Shown piece after piece: positions 1 to 7,472 of a stretch of DNA of 64,000 bases; the stretch's first letter is position 1, and the number at the start of each line of letters is the position of its first letter. The stretch is from JACVRW01 sp963728155 (GTDB taxonomy: Bacteria; Actinomycetota; Thermoleophilia; Solirubrobacterales; Thermoleophilaceae). The position numbers were made by a program, and so were the translations under genes. The stretch is from assembly GCA_963728155.1 (NCBI GenBank), contig CAVSJF010000007.1, positions 248,001 to 312,000 of the forward strand, written 5' to 3'. A model generated the notes under the pieces. That model was not told the DNA's origin. It searched no databases and worked only from the letters and a program-made list of their open reading frames with translations.

Positions 1-1
1 G

Positions 2-1096
2 CTCCGGCTGAGCGCCCCTCGGGTGGTGGCGACCGATACCGCGATCGAGGTCAAGGGCCGGGGTGCGATGCCGGGCGAGCGGGTGTCGATCGAGATCCGG
101 CTGAAGGACGGGCGCTGGGCTGCGCTGGCGGGCGCGAGGGCCAGGGCCAACGGCCGCTTCGCGCGCAGCGTGCGGCCCAAGAAGGCTCGCCGCCGCATAA
201 GGCTGCGGGCCGCGACCGCGGCCGGGGTCTCGCCCCCGGTCCGGGTACGGACCCGCGCGGTGGTGCTCGCCTCGGTGGGCGACATCAACCTGGGCAACGG
301 GCCCGGCGCCGTGATGGCTCTGAGGGGCTTACGCTACCCGTGGACCAGCGTGGCGCCGGCGCTGCGCGCCGCCGACGTGGCATTCGGCAATCTCGAGTGC
401 GCCGTGTCCACCCGGGGCTTCCCGGTGCCCAAGGAGTTCAACTTCCGCGGGCCGCCCGCGGCCCTGCGCACGATGGCCCGCTTCGCGGGATTCGACGTGC
501 TCAACCTGGCCAACAACCACACCGGCGACTACGGCACGGCCGCCCTCCTCGACACGGTCAGGTACGTACGCCGCTTCGGCATGACCGCGGTGGGAGCGGG
601 AGGCAGCCTCGAGTCGGCAGCGCAGCCGCGGGTGGTCGAGCGCCTGGGCCTGAAGATCGCCTTCGTGGGTTTCTCCAACATCCTGCCGAGCTCGTTCTTC
701 GCCGGGTCCGGACGGGCGGGAACGCAACCGGCCACACCGCAACTGATCGCGGCCGGCGTGAGGAACGCGCGACGCAGGGCCGACGTGGTGATCGCGACCT
801 TCCACTGGGGTGTCGAGCGAGCGACCACCGAGGACGGGCGCCAGCGCGCCTTCGCCGCCACCGCCCTCGGGGCCGGCGCCGACGCGGTGATCGGAGCGCA
901 CCCTCACGTGCTCCAGCCGATCCGGCGCAGCGGCAGCCGGGTGGTGGCCTACAGCCTGGGGAACTTCGTGTTCGGCGCCTCGTCGAGCGTCACATCGCGC
1001 ACCGGCATCCTGCGCCTCAAGCTGTCGGGGAACGGCGTGGAGGGGGCGCGTCTGGTGCCCGCGGTGATCGAGGGCACCAGGCCTCGGTTGCTCTAG
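2..1096 (+). CDS. CapA-family metallophosphatase-like protein, 5' end cut by window edge
   Basis: The reading frame is open to the first base, so the start lies outside the window; the GTG pair at 23 is not a convincing start. After about 85 residues of basic beta-rich sequence comes a CapA/PgsA-type domain of the calcineurin-like metallophosphoesterase fold: GDINLG, NLE, NLANNH, DYG, FHWG, GAHPHVLQ and YSLGNFVFG in the usual order. Family members take part in poly-gamma-glutamate capsule or cell-surface processes, but many have no assigned substrate. No capsule synthase genes (capB, capC) are visible here. The stop overlaps the stop of the convergent trpB2 by two bases. The family is sure, the substrate unknown. 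Confidence 0.85.
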   Translation, partial: LRLSAPRVVATDTAIEVKGRGAMPGERVSIEIRLKDGRWAALAGARARANGRFARSVRPKKARRRIRLRAATAAGVSPPVRVRTRAVVLASVGDINLGNGPGAVMALRGLRYPWTSVAPALRAADVAFGNLECAVSTRGFPVPKEFNFRGPPAALRTMARFAGFDVLNLANNHTGDYGTAALLDTVRYVRRFGMTAVGAGGSLESAAQPRVVERLGLKIAFVGFSNILPSSFFAGSGRAGTQPATPQLIAAGVRNARRRADVVIATFHWGVERATTEDGRQRAFAATALGAGADAVIGAHPHVLQPIRRSGSRVVAYSLGNFVFGASSSVTSRTGILRLKLSGNGVEGARLVPAVIEGTRPRLL

Positions 1097-2454
1097 GCGA
1101 TCGCCGGCGCTTCCGGCAGCTGCTCGAGAGCGGCCTCCATCTCGCTCTCGGAGAACTCGATGTCCTCGAGCGTGCCCGCCAGGTAGGCGTCGTACGCGGT
1201 CATGTCGAAATGCCCGTGACCGCAGAGGTTGAAGAGGATCGTCCGCTCCTCGCCCGCCTGCTTGGCCGCCTCGGCCTCGTCGATCACCGCCCGGATGGCG
1301 TGGGCGGGCTCGGGCGCGGGCAGGATCGCCTCCGTGCGCGCGAAGCGGACGGCGGCGGCGAAGGTCTCGTTCTGCTTGTAGGAGCGCGCCTCCACCAGCC
1401 CGTGCTTCACGAGGCCGCACACCATCGGCGAGCCGCCGTGGTAGCGCAACCCGCCCGCGTGCACCGGCGCCGGCACGAAGTCGTGGCCGAGCGTGTACAT
1501 CGGCATGAGTGGGGTGAGCCCGACGGTGTCTCCGAAGTCGTAGCCGTACGCGCCGCGCGTGAGCGTGGGGCAGGCCGCGGGCTCGGCGGCGACGAAGCGC
1601 GTCCGCGCCTCGCCGCGTAGCACGCGGCGGACGTAGGGAAACGCGAGTCCGGCGAAGTTCGAGCCGCCGCCCACGCAGCCCACGACCACGTCGGGCTCGG
1701 CATCGGCCATCTCCATCTGGGCCATCGCCTCCTGGCCGATCACGGTCTGGTGCAGGCACACGTGGTTGAGCACCGAGCCCAGCGAGTAGTTCGAGCTCTC
1801 GGCCTGCGCCGCCACCTCCACCGCCTCTGAGATGGCGATGCCGAGCGAGCCGGTGGTGTGCTCGGCCTGGGCGCGGCCGGAGTCGGTGGTGTCGCTCGGC
1901 GAGCGGATGACCTCGGCGCCCCAGGTCTCCATCATGGCCCGGCGGTAGGGCTTCTGGTCGTAGCTGGCGCCGACCATGTAGACCAGGCAGTCGAGCCCGA
2001 AGAGGCTGCACGCCATCGACAGGGCCGAGCCCCACTGGCCGGCTCCGGTCTCGGTCACGAGCCGCTCGACGCCCGCCTCCCTGTTGGCGTAGGCCTGGGC
2101 GACGGCACTGTTGGACTTGTGCGACCCCGCCGGTGAGACGCCCTCGTACTTGTAGAAGATCCGGGCCGGGGTGTCGAGCTCCGCCTCGAGCCGGTGCGCG
2201 CGATAGAGCGGGGTGGGCCGCCAGATCTTGTAGGTCTCGCGCACCTGCTCCGGGATCTCCACCTCCGTCTCGGCCGAGACCTCCTGGCCGATCAGCTCCA
2301 TGGGGAAGATCGGCGTGAGGTCTTCCGGGCCGGCCGGCTGCATGGTGCCCGGGTTGAGCGGTGGCAGAGGGTCGCCGGGCAGGTCGGGCAGCAGGTTGAC
2401 CCAGTGGGTCGGGATGCGGTCCTCGGTGAGCGTGTACTTCGTGGGCTCGGTCAC
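1093..2454 (-). CDS. trpB2: TrpB2-type tryptophan synthase beta chain
   Basis: This 453-residue PLP enzyme joins indole and serine to make tryptophan. It has the long N-terminal region of TrpB2 rather than the roughly 400-residue TrpB1 form. The PLP lysine is about residue 113 in SHKSNSA; GAGQWG and the glycine-rich phosphate loop GCVGGGSNFAG follow, and LCGHGHFD is near the C-terminus. The GTG at 2454 is chosen because the family sequence begins right after it (TEPTKYTL), whereas the open frame upstream is low-complexity Arg/Pro. No trpA or other trp gene is adjacent, which is usual for TrpB2, often thought to salvage indole. It lies 10 bp downstream of rpe and is probably cotranscribed. Confidence 0.9.
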   Translation of the reverse strand: MTEPTKYTLTEDRIPTHWVNLLPDLPGDPLPPLNPGTMQPAGPEDLTPIFPMELIGQEVSAETEVEIPEQVRETYKIWRPTPLYRAHRLEAELDTPARIFYKYEGVSPAGSHKSNSAVAQAYANREAGVERLVTETGAGQWGSALSMACSLFGLDCLVYMVGASYDQKPYRRAMMETWGAEVIRSPSDTTDSGRAQAEHTTGSLGIAISEAVEVAAQAESSNYSLGSVLNHVCLHQTVIGQEAMAQMEMADAEPDVVVGCVGGGSNFAGLAFPYVRRVLRGEARTRFVAAEPAACPTLTRGAYGYDFGDTVGLTPLMPMYTLGHDFVPAPVHAGGLRYHGGSPMVCGLVKHGLVEARSYKQNETFAAAVRFARTEAILPAPEPAHAIRAVIDEAEAAKQAGEERTILFNLCGHGHFDMTAYDAYLAGTLEDIEFSESEMEAALEQLPEAPAIA

Positions 2455-2464
2455 GGACGCGATC

Positions 2465-3145
2465 CTAGATTGCTCCGGCGGCCGCCGCGATCTCGGCGTA
2501 GGCCGCGGCGGGGTCGGGGGTCCCGAAGATCGACGACCCGGCCACGAAGAGCGTCGCACCGGCGCCCGCGGCCTCCGCGGCGTTCGCCGCGCCGATCCCC
2601 CCGTCCACCTCGATCGGCACCCCGGCCCCGAGCAGCTCGCGCAGCCGCGCGACCTTGGACGTGGAGGTGTCGATGTAGGACTGGCCGCCCCAGCCCGGGT
2701 TGACCGTCATGCACAGCACGTGGTCGAACATCTCGGCCAGCGGCAGCACAGCCTCGGGCGCGGTGCCCGGGTTGATGGCCAGCCCCGCGTCCAGGCCCGC
2801 CTCGCGAACGGCCTTGAGCGCGTAGTGCGCGTGCGGCGTGGCCTCCCAGTGCACGGCCACGCTGTCCGCTCCAGCCGCGGCGAACTCCTCGATTCGCTCC
2901 TCGGGACGCTCGATCATGAGGTGGACGTCGAGCACGCCGCCGCGCTCGTGGACGAGATCGCGCAGGGAGTCAACGATCATGGCCCCGATCGAGATGGGCG
3001 GCACGAAGTGGCCGTCCATCACGTCAACGTGAATCACGCGCGCGCCCGCGTCCATCACCAGCTCAACCTGCTCGCCGAGGCGGGCGAAGTCGGAGGCGAG
3101 GATGGACGGGGCGACGCGGATTTCCTGCAGAAGCGGATGAGGCAC
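2465..3145 (-). CDS. rpe: Ribulose-phosphate 3-epimerase
   Basis: This cytosolic enzyme interconverts D-ribulose 5-phosphate and D-xylulose 5-phosphate in the pentose phosphate pathway. At 226 residues it has the normal length of the TIM-barrel family. Visible motifs are APSILASDF at the N-terminus, HVDVMDGHFVP with metal-binding His and Asp, LMIERPEE, the phosphate loop region MTVNPGWGGQ and EVDGGI. The start is a GTG preceded by TAGTTT eight bases upstream, with no Shine-Dalgarno sequence, so the message is probably leaderless. trpB2 follows after 10 bp. Both enzymes are housekeeping. Confidence 0.95.
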   Translation of the reverse strand: MPHPLLQEIRVAPSILASDFARLGEQVELVMDAGARVIHVDVMDGHFVPPISIGAMIVDSLRDLVHERGGVLDVHLMIERPEERIEEFAAAGADSVAVHWEATPHAHYALKAVREAGLDAGLAINPGTAPEAVLPLAEMFDHVLCMTVNPGWGGQSYIDTSTSKVARLRELLGAGVPIEVDGGIGAANAAEAAGAGATLFVAGSSIFGTPDPAAAYAEIAAAAGAI

Positions 3146-3153
3146 GCCGCCGC

Positions 3154-3159
3154 AAACTA
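3154..3159 (-). promoter_or_regulatory. -10 element of rpe-trpB2
   Basis: TAGTTT ends 8 nt before the rpe GTG. No ribosome-binding site lies between, so this fits a leaderless promoter. Confidence 0.5.
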
Positions 3160-3190
3160 GCGCGACGGCGTGCCCTTCACCACCGGGGAA

Positions 3191-4363
3191 CTAGGGGGTA
3201 GTGCCCTCGTCCTCGTCCTCCGAGGGCTCCTCGGTCCGGTTCTCCTCGCCGTCCTCGACCTGGTCGAGCGAGGTGATGTCGCGAACCTCGATGCGCTCGC
3301 AGTCGGCGTCGACCTGGTCGTACTGGTCGGCGATCACGCGGTCGCGATCGCCGCCGCCGCAGTGGATCAGGTCCTTCTCGCCGTCGCGCACGTGGAATCG
3401 GTCGTTGCCCTCGCCGCCGGAGAGCTCGTCGCCCTCCTGGTCGCCGATGGCCGTCACGTCCTTGCGTGACAGGGCCCACAGCACGTCGTGGCCGTTGCCG
3501 CCGTCGGACACGTCGCGACCCTGGTTGGCGAAGATCTTGTCCGATCCGTCGCCGCCGCTCTGCGTGTCGTTGTCGAAGCCGCCGGACATGAAGTCACGGC
3601 CGACACCGCCGGTGGAGGTGTCGTTGCCGGCACCGCCGTGCAGACGCTCGCAACGCAGGCGCCGGAAGTTGTTGCCCGCGCCGCCGTCGATGATGTCGTT
3701 GTCCGCACCGGCGAAGATGCGATCGCACCCGCCGCCGCCGTTGAGCGTGTCGAGTCCTGCGTTGCCGGTGATGAGGTCGTAGCCGGCGCCGCCCGCAACG
3801 TTGTCGTTGCCGGCGTTGCCGTGCAGCTCGTCGCCGCGCCGGCCCGGGAAGCCGCCGCCGCCCTTGATGGCGTCGTCGCCCTCGCCACCGCGGACCTGGT
3901 CGTGACCGATGCCGCCGTCGAGCGCGTCGTTGCCGTCCGCGCCGAACACCCGGTCGGCCCCGTGGCCGCCGTTGACGGTGTCGTTGCCCTCGCCGGCGTG
4001 CAGGCGATCGCCCTTGAAGCCGCCGTCGATCAGGTCGTCGCCGGTTCCGCCTCCGATGATGTCGTGACCGCCCTCGCCGTTGAGGATGTCGTTGCCCTCG
4101 CCGCCGGACACGCCGTCGAAGCCGGGCCCGGCGTTGACCGTGTCGTTGCCCTCGCCTGCGATCACACGGTCGGCCCGAGCAAGAGCGTTGACCGTGTCGT
4201 CGCCGCCCTTGGCGAAGATCCGGTCGCGCTGGTCGGTGCCGGTCAGGTTGTTGGGACCGTTGGTCCCGATGATGGTTGCTGCCATCGCAACGGCGGCCGT
4301 CATGAGCGACACGGCGCTGACGAGTGCGATGAGCAGAAGAAACGTGTTGCTACGCTGCCTCAT
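3191..4363 (-). CDS. Secreted RTX-like calcium-binding repeat protein
   Basis: This 390-residue protein starts with a Sec signal peptide (basic MRQRS, hydrophobic core, cleavage near VAMAA). Almost all the rest is tandem nonapeptide-like repeats of the GGxGxDxIxG type (for example GGEGNDILNGEGGHDIIGG), which form parallel beta-rolls that bind calcium in hemolysin-type RTX proteins. It is probably secreted or at the cell surface. The C-terminus is acidic (DEDEGTTP). The ATG has a strong AAGGAGG ribosome-binding site 8 nt away, lying inside a short inverted repeat, and an ECF-type promoter upstream, both shared with the gene at 14583-15305. No type I secretion genes are nearby. Function beyond calcium binding is not known. 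Confidence 0.8.
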   Translation of the reverse strand: MRQRSNTFLLLIALVSAVSLMTAAVAMAATIIGTNGPNNLTGTDQRDRIFAKGGDDTVNALARADRVIAGEGNDTVNAGPGFDGVSGGEGNDILNGEGGHDIIGGGTGDDLIDGGFKGDRLHAGEGNDTVNGGHGADRVFGADGNDALDGGIGHDQVRGGEGDDAIKGGGGFPGRRGDELHGNAGNDNVAGGAGYDLITGNAGLDTLNGGGGCDRIFAGADNDIIDGGAGNNFRRLRCERLHGGAGNDTSTGGVGRDFMSGGFDNDTQSGGDGSDKIFANQGRDVSDGGNGHDVLWALSRKDVTAIGDQEGDELSGGEGNDRFHVRDGEKDLIHCGGGDRDRVIADQYDQVDADCERIEVRDITSLDQVEDGEENRTEEPSEDEDEGTTP

Positions 4364-4395
4364 AGGGGCATCCTCCTTGGTGGGTGGGTGCCCCT
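4364..4395 (-). promoter_or_regulatory. Inverted repeat around the RBS of the RTX-like gene
   Basis: Seven-base perfect arms (4364-4370 and 4389-4395) flank an 18-nt segment holding a C-rich CCCACCCACC run and the AAGGAGG ribosome-binding site. The same C-rich run sits between different but also perfect 7-base arms at 15313-15336. It could be a translation-controlling hairpin or a DNA operator; the predicted transcription start lies close to the outer arm, so the RNA may hold only part of it. Confidence 0.45.
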
Positions 4396-4421
4396 GTAAC
4401 CGTTGTGGCGAGATGAAGTTG
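4396..4421 (-). promoter_or_regulatory. ECF-sigma-type promoter of the RTX-like gene
   Basis: CAACTT (4416-4421) and GTTAC (4396-4400) are separated by 15 nt, matching the AAC/GTT pattern of many ECF sigma factors. The wider GCGCAACTTC block recurs, with the same 15-nt spacing, before the HtaA-like gene at 15336-15363. Confidence 0.5.
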
Positions 4422-4502
4422 CGCCGTCTCCGTGCCGCATCTCACGGAATGCGATGGCCGAGAGAGCGTCTGGAAGGACAACGTCCAACCGGAGAGGACT
4501 TC

Positions 4503-5858
4503 ATGCTCACCCTCGAACTCAGAGCCTCGCTCCTGACCCTCGCGGCGATCGCCGGGCTGCTCGCCGTCACAGCACCAGCCGGGGCGGCGACCGGCGATCT
4601 GGTCCAGAAGCCGGGCGCGGCGGGCTGCTTGAGCCGGGTCGGCTTCTGCACGCCGGCGTTCGGGCTCGACGGCGCCCTTTCGATAACGGTCAGTCCCGAC
4701 GGTCGAAGCGCCTACGCCGCCACTGGCTCCAGCTCAGCGGTCGTAGTGTTCGACCGCGCGGGCGACGGAACCCTGATCCAGAAGCGGGGGGGGTCGGGCT
4801 GCATATCGGACACCGGGGCCGGCCGGTGCCGCGATGGCAGGGGCCTCGGCGTCGCCACCTCCGTGGCTGTGAGTCCCGACGGCGACAACGCCTACGTCGT
4901 TTCCGAGACCGGCGACGCGGTGGCGGTGTTCGACCGCCGTCGCAACGGCGGCCTGGTTCAGAAGCCGGGCCGGTTGGGCTGCATCTCGGACACCGGGGAG
5001 GGCCCCTGTGTTGACGGCACGGCCCTCGACCGCCCGGGCTCGGTGACTATCAGCCCCGACGGCGAGAACGCCTACGTCGCGTCTAGGAGCAGCGATGCGG
5101 TGGCCGTGTTCGACCGCGCCGAGGACGGGAGGCTGACCCAGAAGCCGGGCGCGACGGGCTGCATCTCGGACACCGGCGACGCGCCCTGCGCACAAGGGGA
5201 GGCCCTCGACGTCCTCGAATCGGTGACCGTCAGCCCCGACGGCGAGAACGCCTATGTCGCGTCTGTTTCGGGTGTGGCCGTGTTCAACCGGGCCGCGGAC
5301 GGCACCTTGACCCAGAAGCGCGGGGCAGCGGGCTGCATCTCCGACAGTGGCGCCGGTTCCTGCGAAGACGGCAGGGCCCTCCTCGGTCCCAGCGAGGTGG
5401 CGGTGAGTCCCGACGGCAGGAACGCCTACGTCGCTTCTGAGACCAGCGACGCGGTGGCCGTGTTCGAGCGCCGTCGCAACGGCGGCCTGGTGCAGAAGGC
5501 AGCCACGGCGGGGTGCATCTCAGGCGTCGGGGCGCCACTGTGCGTCGACGGGAAGGCCGTGAACGACGCCGAATCGGTGACGGTCAGCCCCGACGGCCAG
5601 AGCGTCTACGTCGCCGCCGACCTTGGCGACGCGGTGGCGGTATTCGATCGCGCGCCAAACGGGACCCTGGCCCAGAAGCCCGGTACGGCGGGCTGCCTCA
5701 AGGAGGCGACCGACCGCTGCGCGAATGGAACCGCCCTGAACGGCGCCAACGAGGTGACCGTGAGCCCTGACGGCGAGAATGTCTACGTCGCCTCGCGGTT
5801 CAGCGACGCGGTGGTGCTGTTCGACCGGCAAACGAGCCCGCCTTTGCGTGGGCCCTGA
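4503..5858 (+). CDS. Secreted YVTN/lactonase-type beta-propeller repeat protein
   Basis: This 451-residue exported protein has a signal peptide (residues 1 to about 28, ending APAGAA). It then carries about seven near-identical blades of roughly 55 residues, each with LVQKPG..GCISDTG, a Cys pair, VTVSPDGENAYVAS and DAVAVFDR. The SPDG.NAYVAS core is that of YVTN-type and lactonase-like propellers. The paired cysteines in each blade (GCIS and P/RC.DG) suggest one disulfide per repeat. The ATG follows GGAGAGG at good spacing. The gene diverges from the RTX-like gene, and its 3' end overlaps the convergent thyX-like gene by 59 bp. Ligand or enzymatic function is not recognisable. Confidence 0.75.
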   Translation: MLTLELRASLLTLAAIAGLLAVTAPAGAATGDLVQKPGAAGCLSRVGFCTPAFGLDGALSITVSPDGRSAYAATGSSSAVVVFDRAGDGTLIQKRGGSGCISDTGAGRCRDGRGLGVATSVAVSPDGDNAYVVSETGDAVAVFDRRRNGGLVQKPGRLGCISDTGEGPCVDGTALDRPGSVTISPDGENAYVASRSSDAVAVFDRAEDGRLTQKPGATGCISDTGDAPCAQGEALDVLESVTVSPDGENAYVASVSGVAVFNRAADGTLTQKRGAAGCISDSGAGSCEDGRALLGPSEVAVSPDGRNAYVASETSDAVAVFERRRNGGLVQKAATAGCISGVGAPLCVDGKAVNDAESVTVSPDGQSVYVAADLGDAVAVFDRAPNGTLAQKPGTAGCLKEATDRCANGTALNGANEVTVSPDGENVYVASRFSDAVVLFDRQTSPPLRGP

Positions 5859-7413
5859 TCTCCGACAGGATGCGCTCCAGCCGAGGCTCGGTGTCGCGGT
5901 CGACGAAGGTCATCGCCGCCGCCACGGCCGGGTGCACGCGCGCGATCTCCGCGTGCAGAGCGTGGGCCACCGCACGATAGGCCGGGTGGCCCTCGCGCCC
6001 CGAGCGCAGCTCGATCAGGTGCATCGCCTCGCGGGCGTTCATGTCGAGCACGTAGCGGATGCGGTACCCGAGGCAAAGCGCGTAGGGGGCCAGCTCCGGC
6101 CGGCCGGCGTCGGCGATGCGGGCGTACTCGGCGCGTGAGCGCTCGAGGCCCGCGCGGTAGAGATCGGCCACCCCGGCGGGCTCCAGCTCCTCCGGGACCC
6201 CCGCGCCCAGGTCGGGGCCGAGGGCCTGCCACTGGACGGTGAGCATCCGGTGGCGCTGGAGGTCGCGGAAGGCGCCGTAGTCGGACACCACCTCGAAGCG
6301 GTAGCGGAGCGCCTCGAAGCCGCGCCCGGGGCGGTGGCGGCGGTTGGCCCGCTCGCCCACCAGGTCAGCCAGCATCGCGGCGCACTCGTCGGGGGGGAGA
6401 GCGCCCACGGCGCGCCGGGTCTCCTCCTCCGAGCAGCCGGCGGCCTCGAAGAGCAGGGCGGCGAGCAGCTCGCGCTCGTCGCCCTCGGCGGACAGCAGGC
6501 GCACCTCGGGGCCGGTGTGCTGGGCGCGGCTCGCGCGGTCGAGGCCGAGCTGCCGTGCGCGGCGCTCGGCCGCCCCGGCGCGCTGCTCGAGGTAGGAGAT
6601 CCACTCGCCCCCGCGGTCGGGCTTCTCCACCCTGGCGACGAAGCTCGGCATCACCGCCTTGAGCTCGGCCAGGATCATGTCGGCGTAGTCGCGCGCCTCG
6701 GGCAGCGGCGACGCGTACAGGCGCAACAGAAGCTGCTCGTAGGCCTGGCCCGAGGCGAACATGCCCATGTGTGAGAGCGAGGCCGCCGGCAGCAGGCCGC
6801 GCAGCAGGTCGAGCGCCTTGGCCTTGATCGAACCGCGGTAGGCCCCCTCGGCCTGCCCTTCCGCGCGCGGAAAGCGCTCCTCGGCCCAGGCCAGCACCGT
6901 GGGAAGCGCCTCGGCGTATGCGTCGAAGAGCGAGTCCATGGCCGCCCCGTACTGCGGGCCAAGCTCCGGGTGACGCCAGTAGCGGTAGCCGAGCCCGTCT
7001 CCCATGGGAGTGTCGTAGGCGATGTACCGGGTGGACTGCTCGAGGTAGGCGGCGAGGCGCCCGCGCTGCAGGAGCTTGGTCATCACGTTCGACACCCACT
7101 CCATGGCGATGTGCGCGCCGCCGAGCTGGGCCACCGAATCGTCGCCGTAGCCCAGGAAGATGCGCTCGTAGAGCTGCCGGGCCCGCTCGCCCTCCTCGCC
7201 GTCGAACGCCGCCGCTGCTCCCGCCTCCTCGGAGAACTCGTCGAGGAAGAGCCGCCGCAGGGTCCCCTGGTAGCGCGAGTAGCGCGCGAACAGCGCGCCC
7301 TTCACGGTCTCCGGGAGATTGACCAGGCCGAACACCGGCCGGTCGAGGTTCGTGAAGTGGGGCGCGAGCGCCTGCCGCTCGGCGGGAGTGAAGCTCTCGA
7401 CCGGGTAGTCCAT
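5800..7413 (-). CDS. thyX: Double-domain ThyX-like flavin-dependent thymidylate synthase
   Basis: ThyX makes dTMP from dUMP using FAD, NADPH and methylenetetrahydrofolate and is normally about 220-250 residues; this protein has 537. Each half resembles ThyX but carries only part of the signature RHRxxSxNxxSxRY. The N-terminal half has QRGRLAAYLEQSTRY (the His of RHR is Gly, but the QSTRY end is kept). The C-terminal half has LQRHRMLTVQWQAL (RHR kept, the Ser/Arg end lost). So the active-site motif seems divided between a fused pair of domains. The ATG at 7413 has TACGCT 11 nt upstream. No other thymidylate synthase is visible here. The family is fairly sure; whether it is an active synthase is inference. 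Confidence 0.75.
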   Translation of the reverse strand: MDYPVESFTPAERQALAPHFTNLDRPVFGLVNLPETVKGALFARYSRYQGTLRRLFLDEFSEEAGAAAAFDGEEGERARQLYERIFLGYGDDSVAQLGGAHIAMEWVSNVMTKLLQRGRLAAYLEQSTRYIAYDTPMGDGLGYRYWRHPELGPQYGAAMDSLFDAYAEALPTVLAWAEERFPRAEGQAEGAYRGSIKAKALDLLRGLLPAASLSHMGMFASGQAYEQLLLRLYASPLPEARDYADMILAELKAVMPSFVARVEKPDRGGEWISYLEQRAGAAERRARQLGLDRASRAQHTGPEVRLLSAEGDERELLAALLFEAAGCSEEETRRAVGALPPDECAAMLADLVGERANRRHRPGRGFEALRYRFEVVSDYGAFRDLQRHRMLTVQWQALGPDLGAGVPEELEPAGVADLYRAGLERSRAEYARIADAGRPELAPYALCLGYRIRYVLDMNAREAMHLIELRSGREGHPAYRAVAHALHAEIARVHPAVAAAMTFVDRDTEPRLERILSEIRAHAKAGSFAGRTAPPRR

Positions 7414-7424
7414 CGCGGCGGTCC

Positions 7425-7430
7425 AGCGTA
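7425..7430 (-). promoter_or_regulatory. -10 element of thyX-like gene
   Basis: TACGCT, 11 nt before the ATG; same sequence as the element at 19943. It is divergent from the promoter at 7461. Confidence 0.45.
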
Positions 7431-7460
7431 CACGCGTCCCCGGCAGCCGCTTGGCGGGAG

Positions 7461-7466
7461 TAGTCT
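7461..7466 (+). promoter_or_regulatory. -10 element of HD-GYP/LuxR gene
   Basis: TAGTCT, 6 nt before the GTG start. No ribosome-binding site fits in that space, so the transcript is likely leaderless. Confidence 0.5.
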
Positions 7467-7472
7467 CGCCCC

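Noticed and set aside
329..2035. Long minus-strand frame opposite the CapA-like gene and in another frame of trpB2
   Set aside because: Arg/Gly/Ala-rich sequence without any motif, overlapping two well-supported genes.
3200..4300. Regular DNA repeats that might be a CRISPR array or VNTR
   Set aside because: They are the coding repeats of the RTX-like protein with changing sequence and no constant repeat/spacer pattern.
4364..4424. A known riboswitch class (c-di-GMP, cobalamin or ydaO-type)
   Set aside because: The leader between the predicted start and the ATG is only about 30 nt and none of the conserved cores of those classes is present.
4600..5850. Tandem repeats of about 165 bp as a satellite or CRISPR-like element
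   Set aside because: They are propeller blades in one continuous reading frame with a signal peptide.
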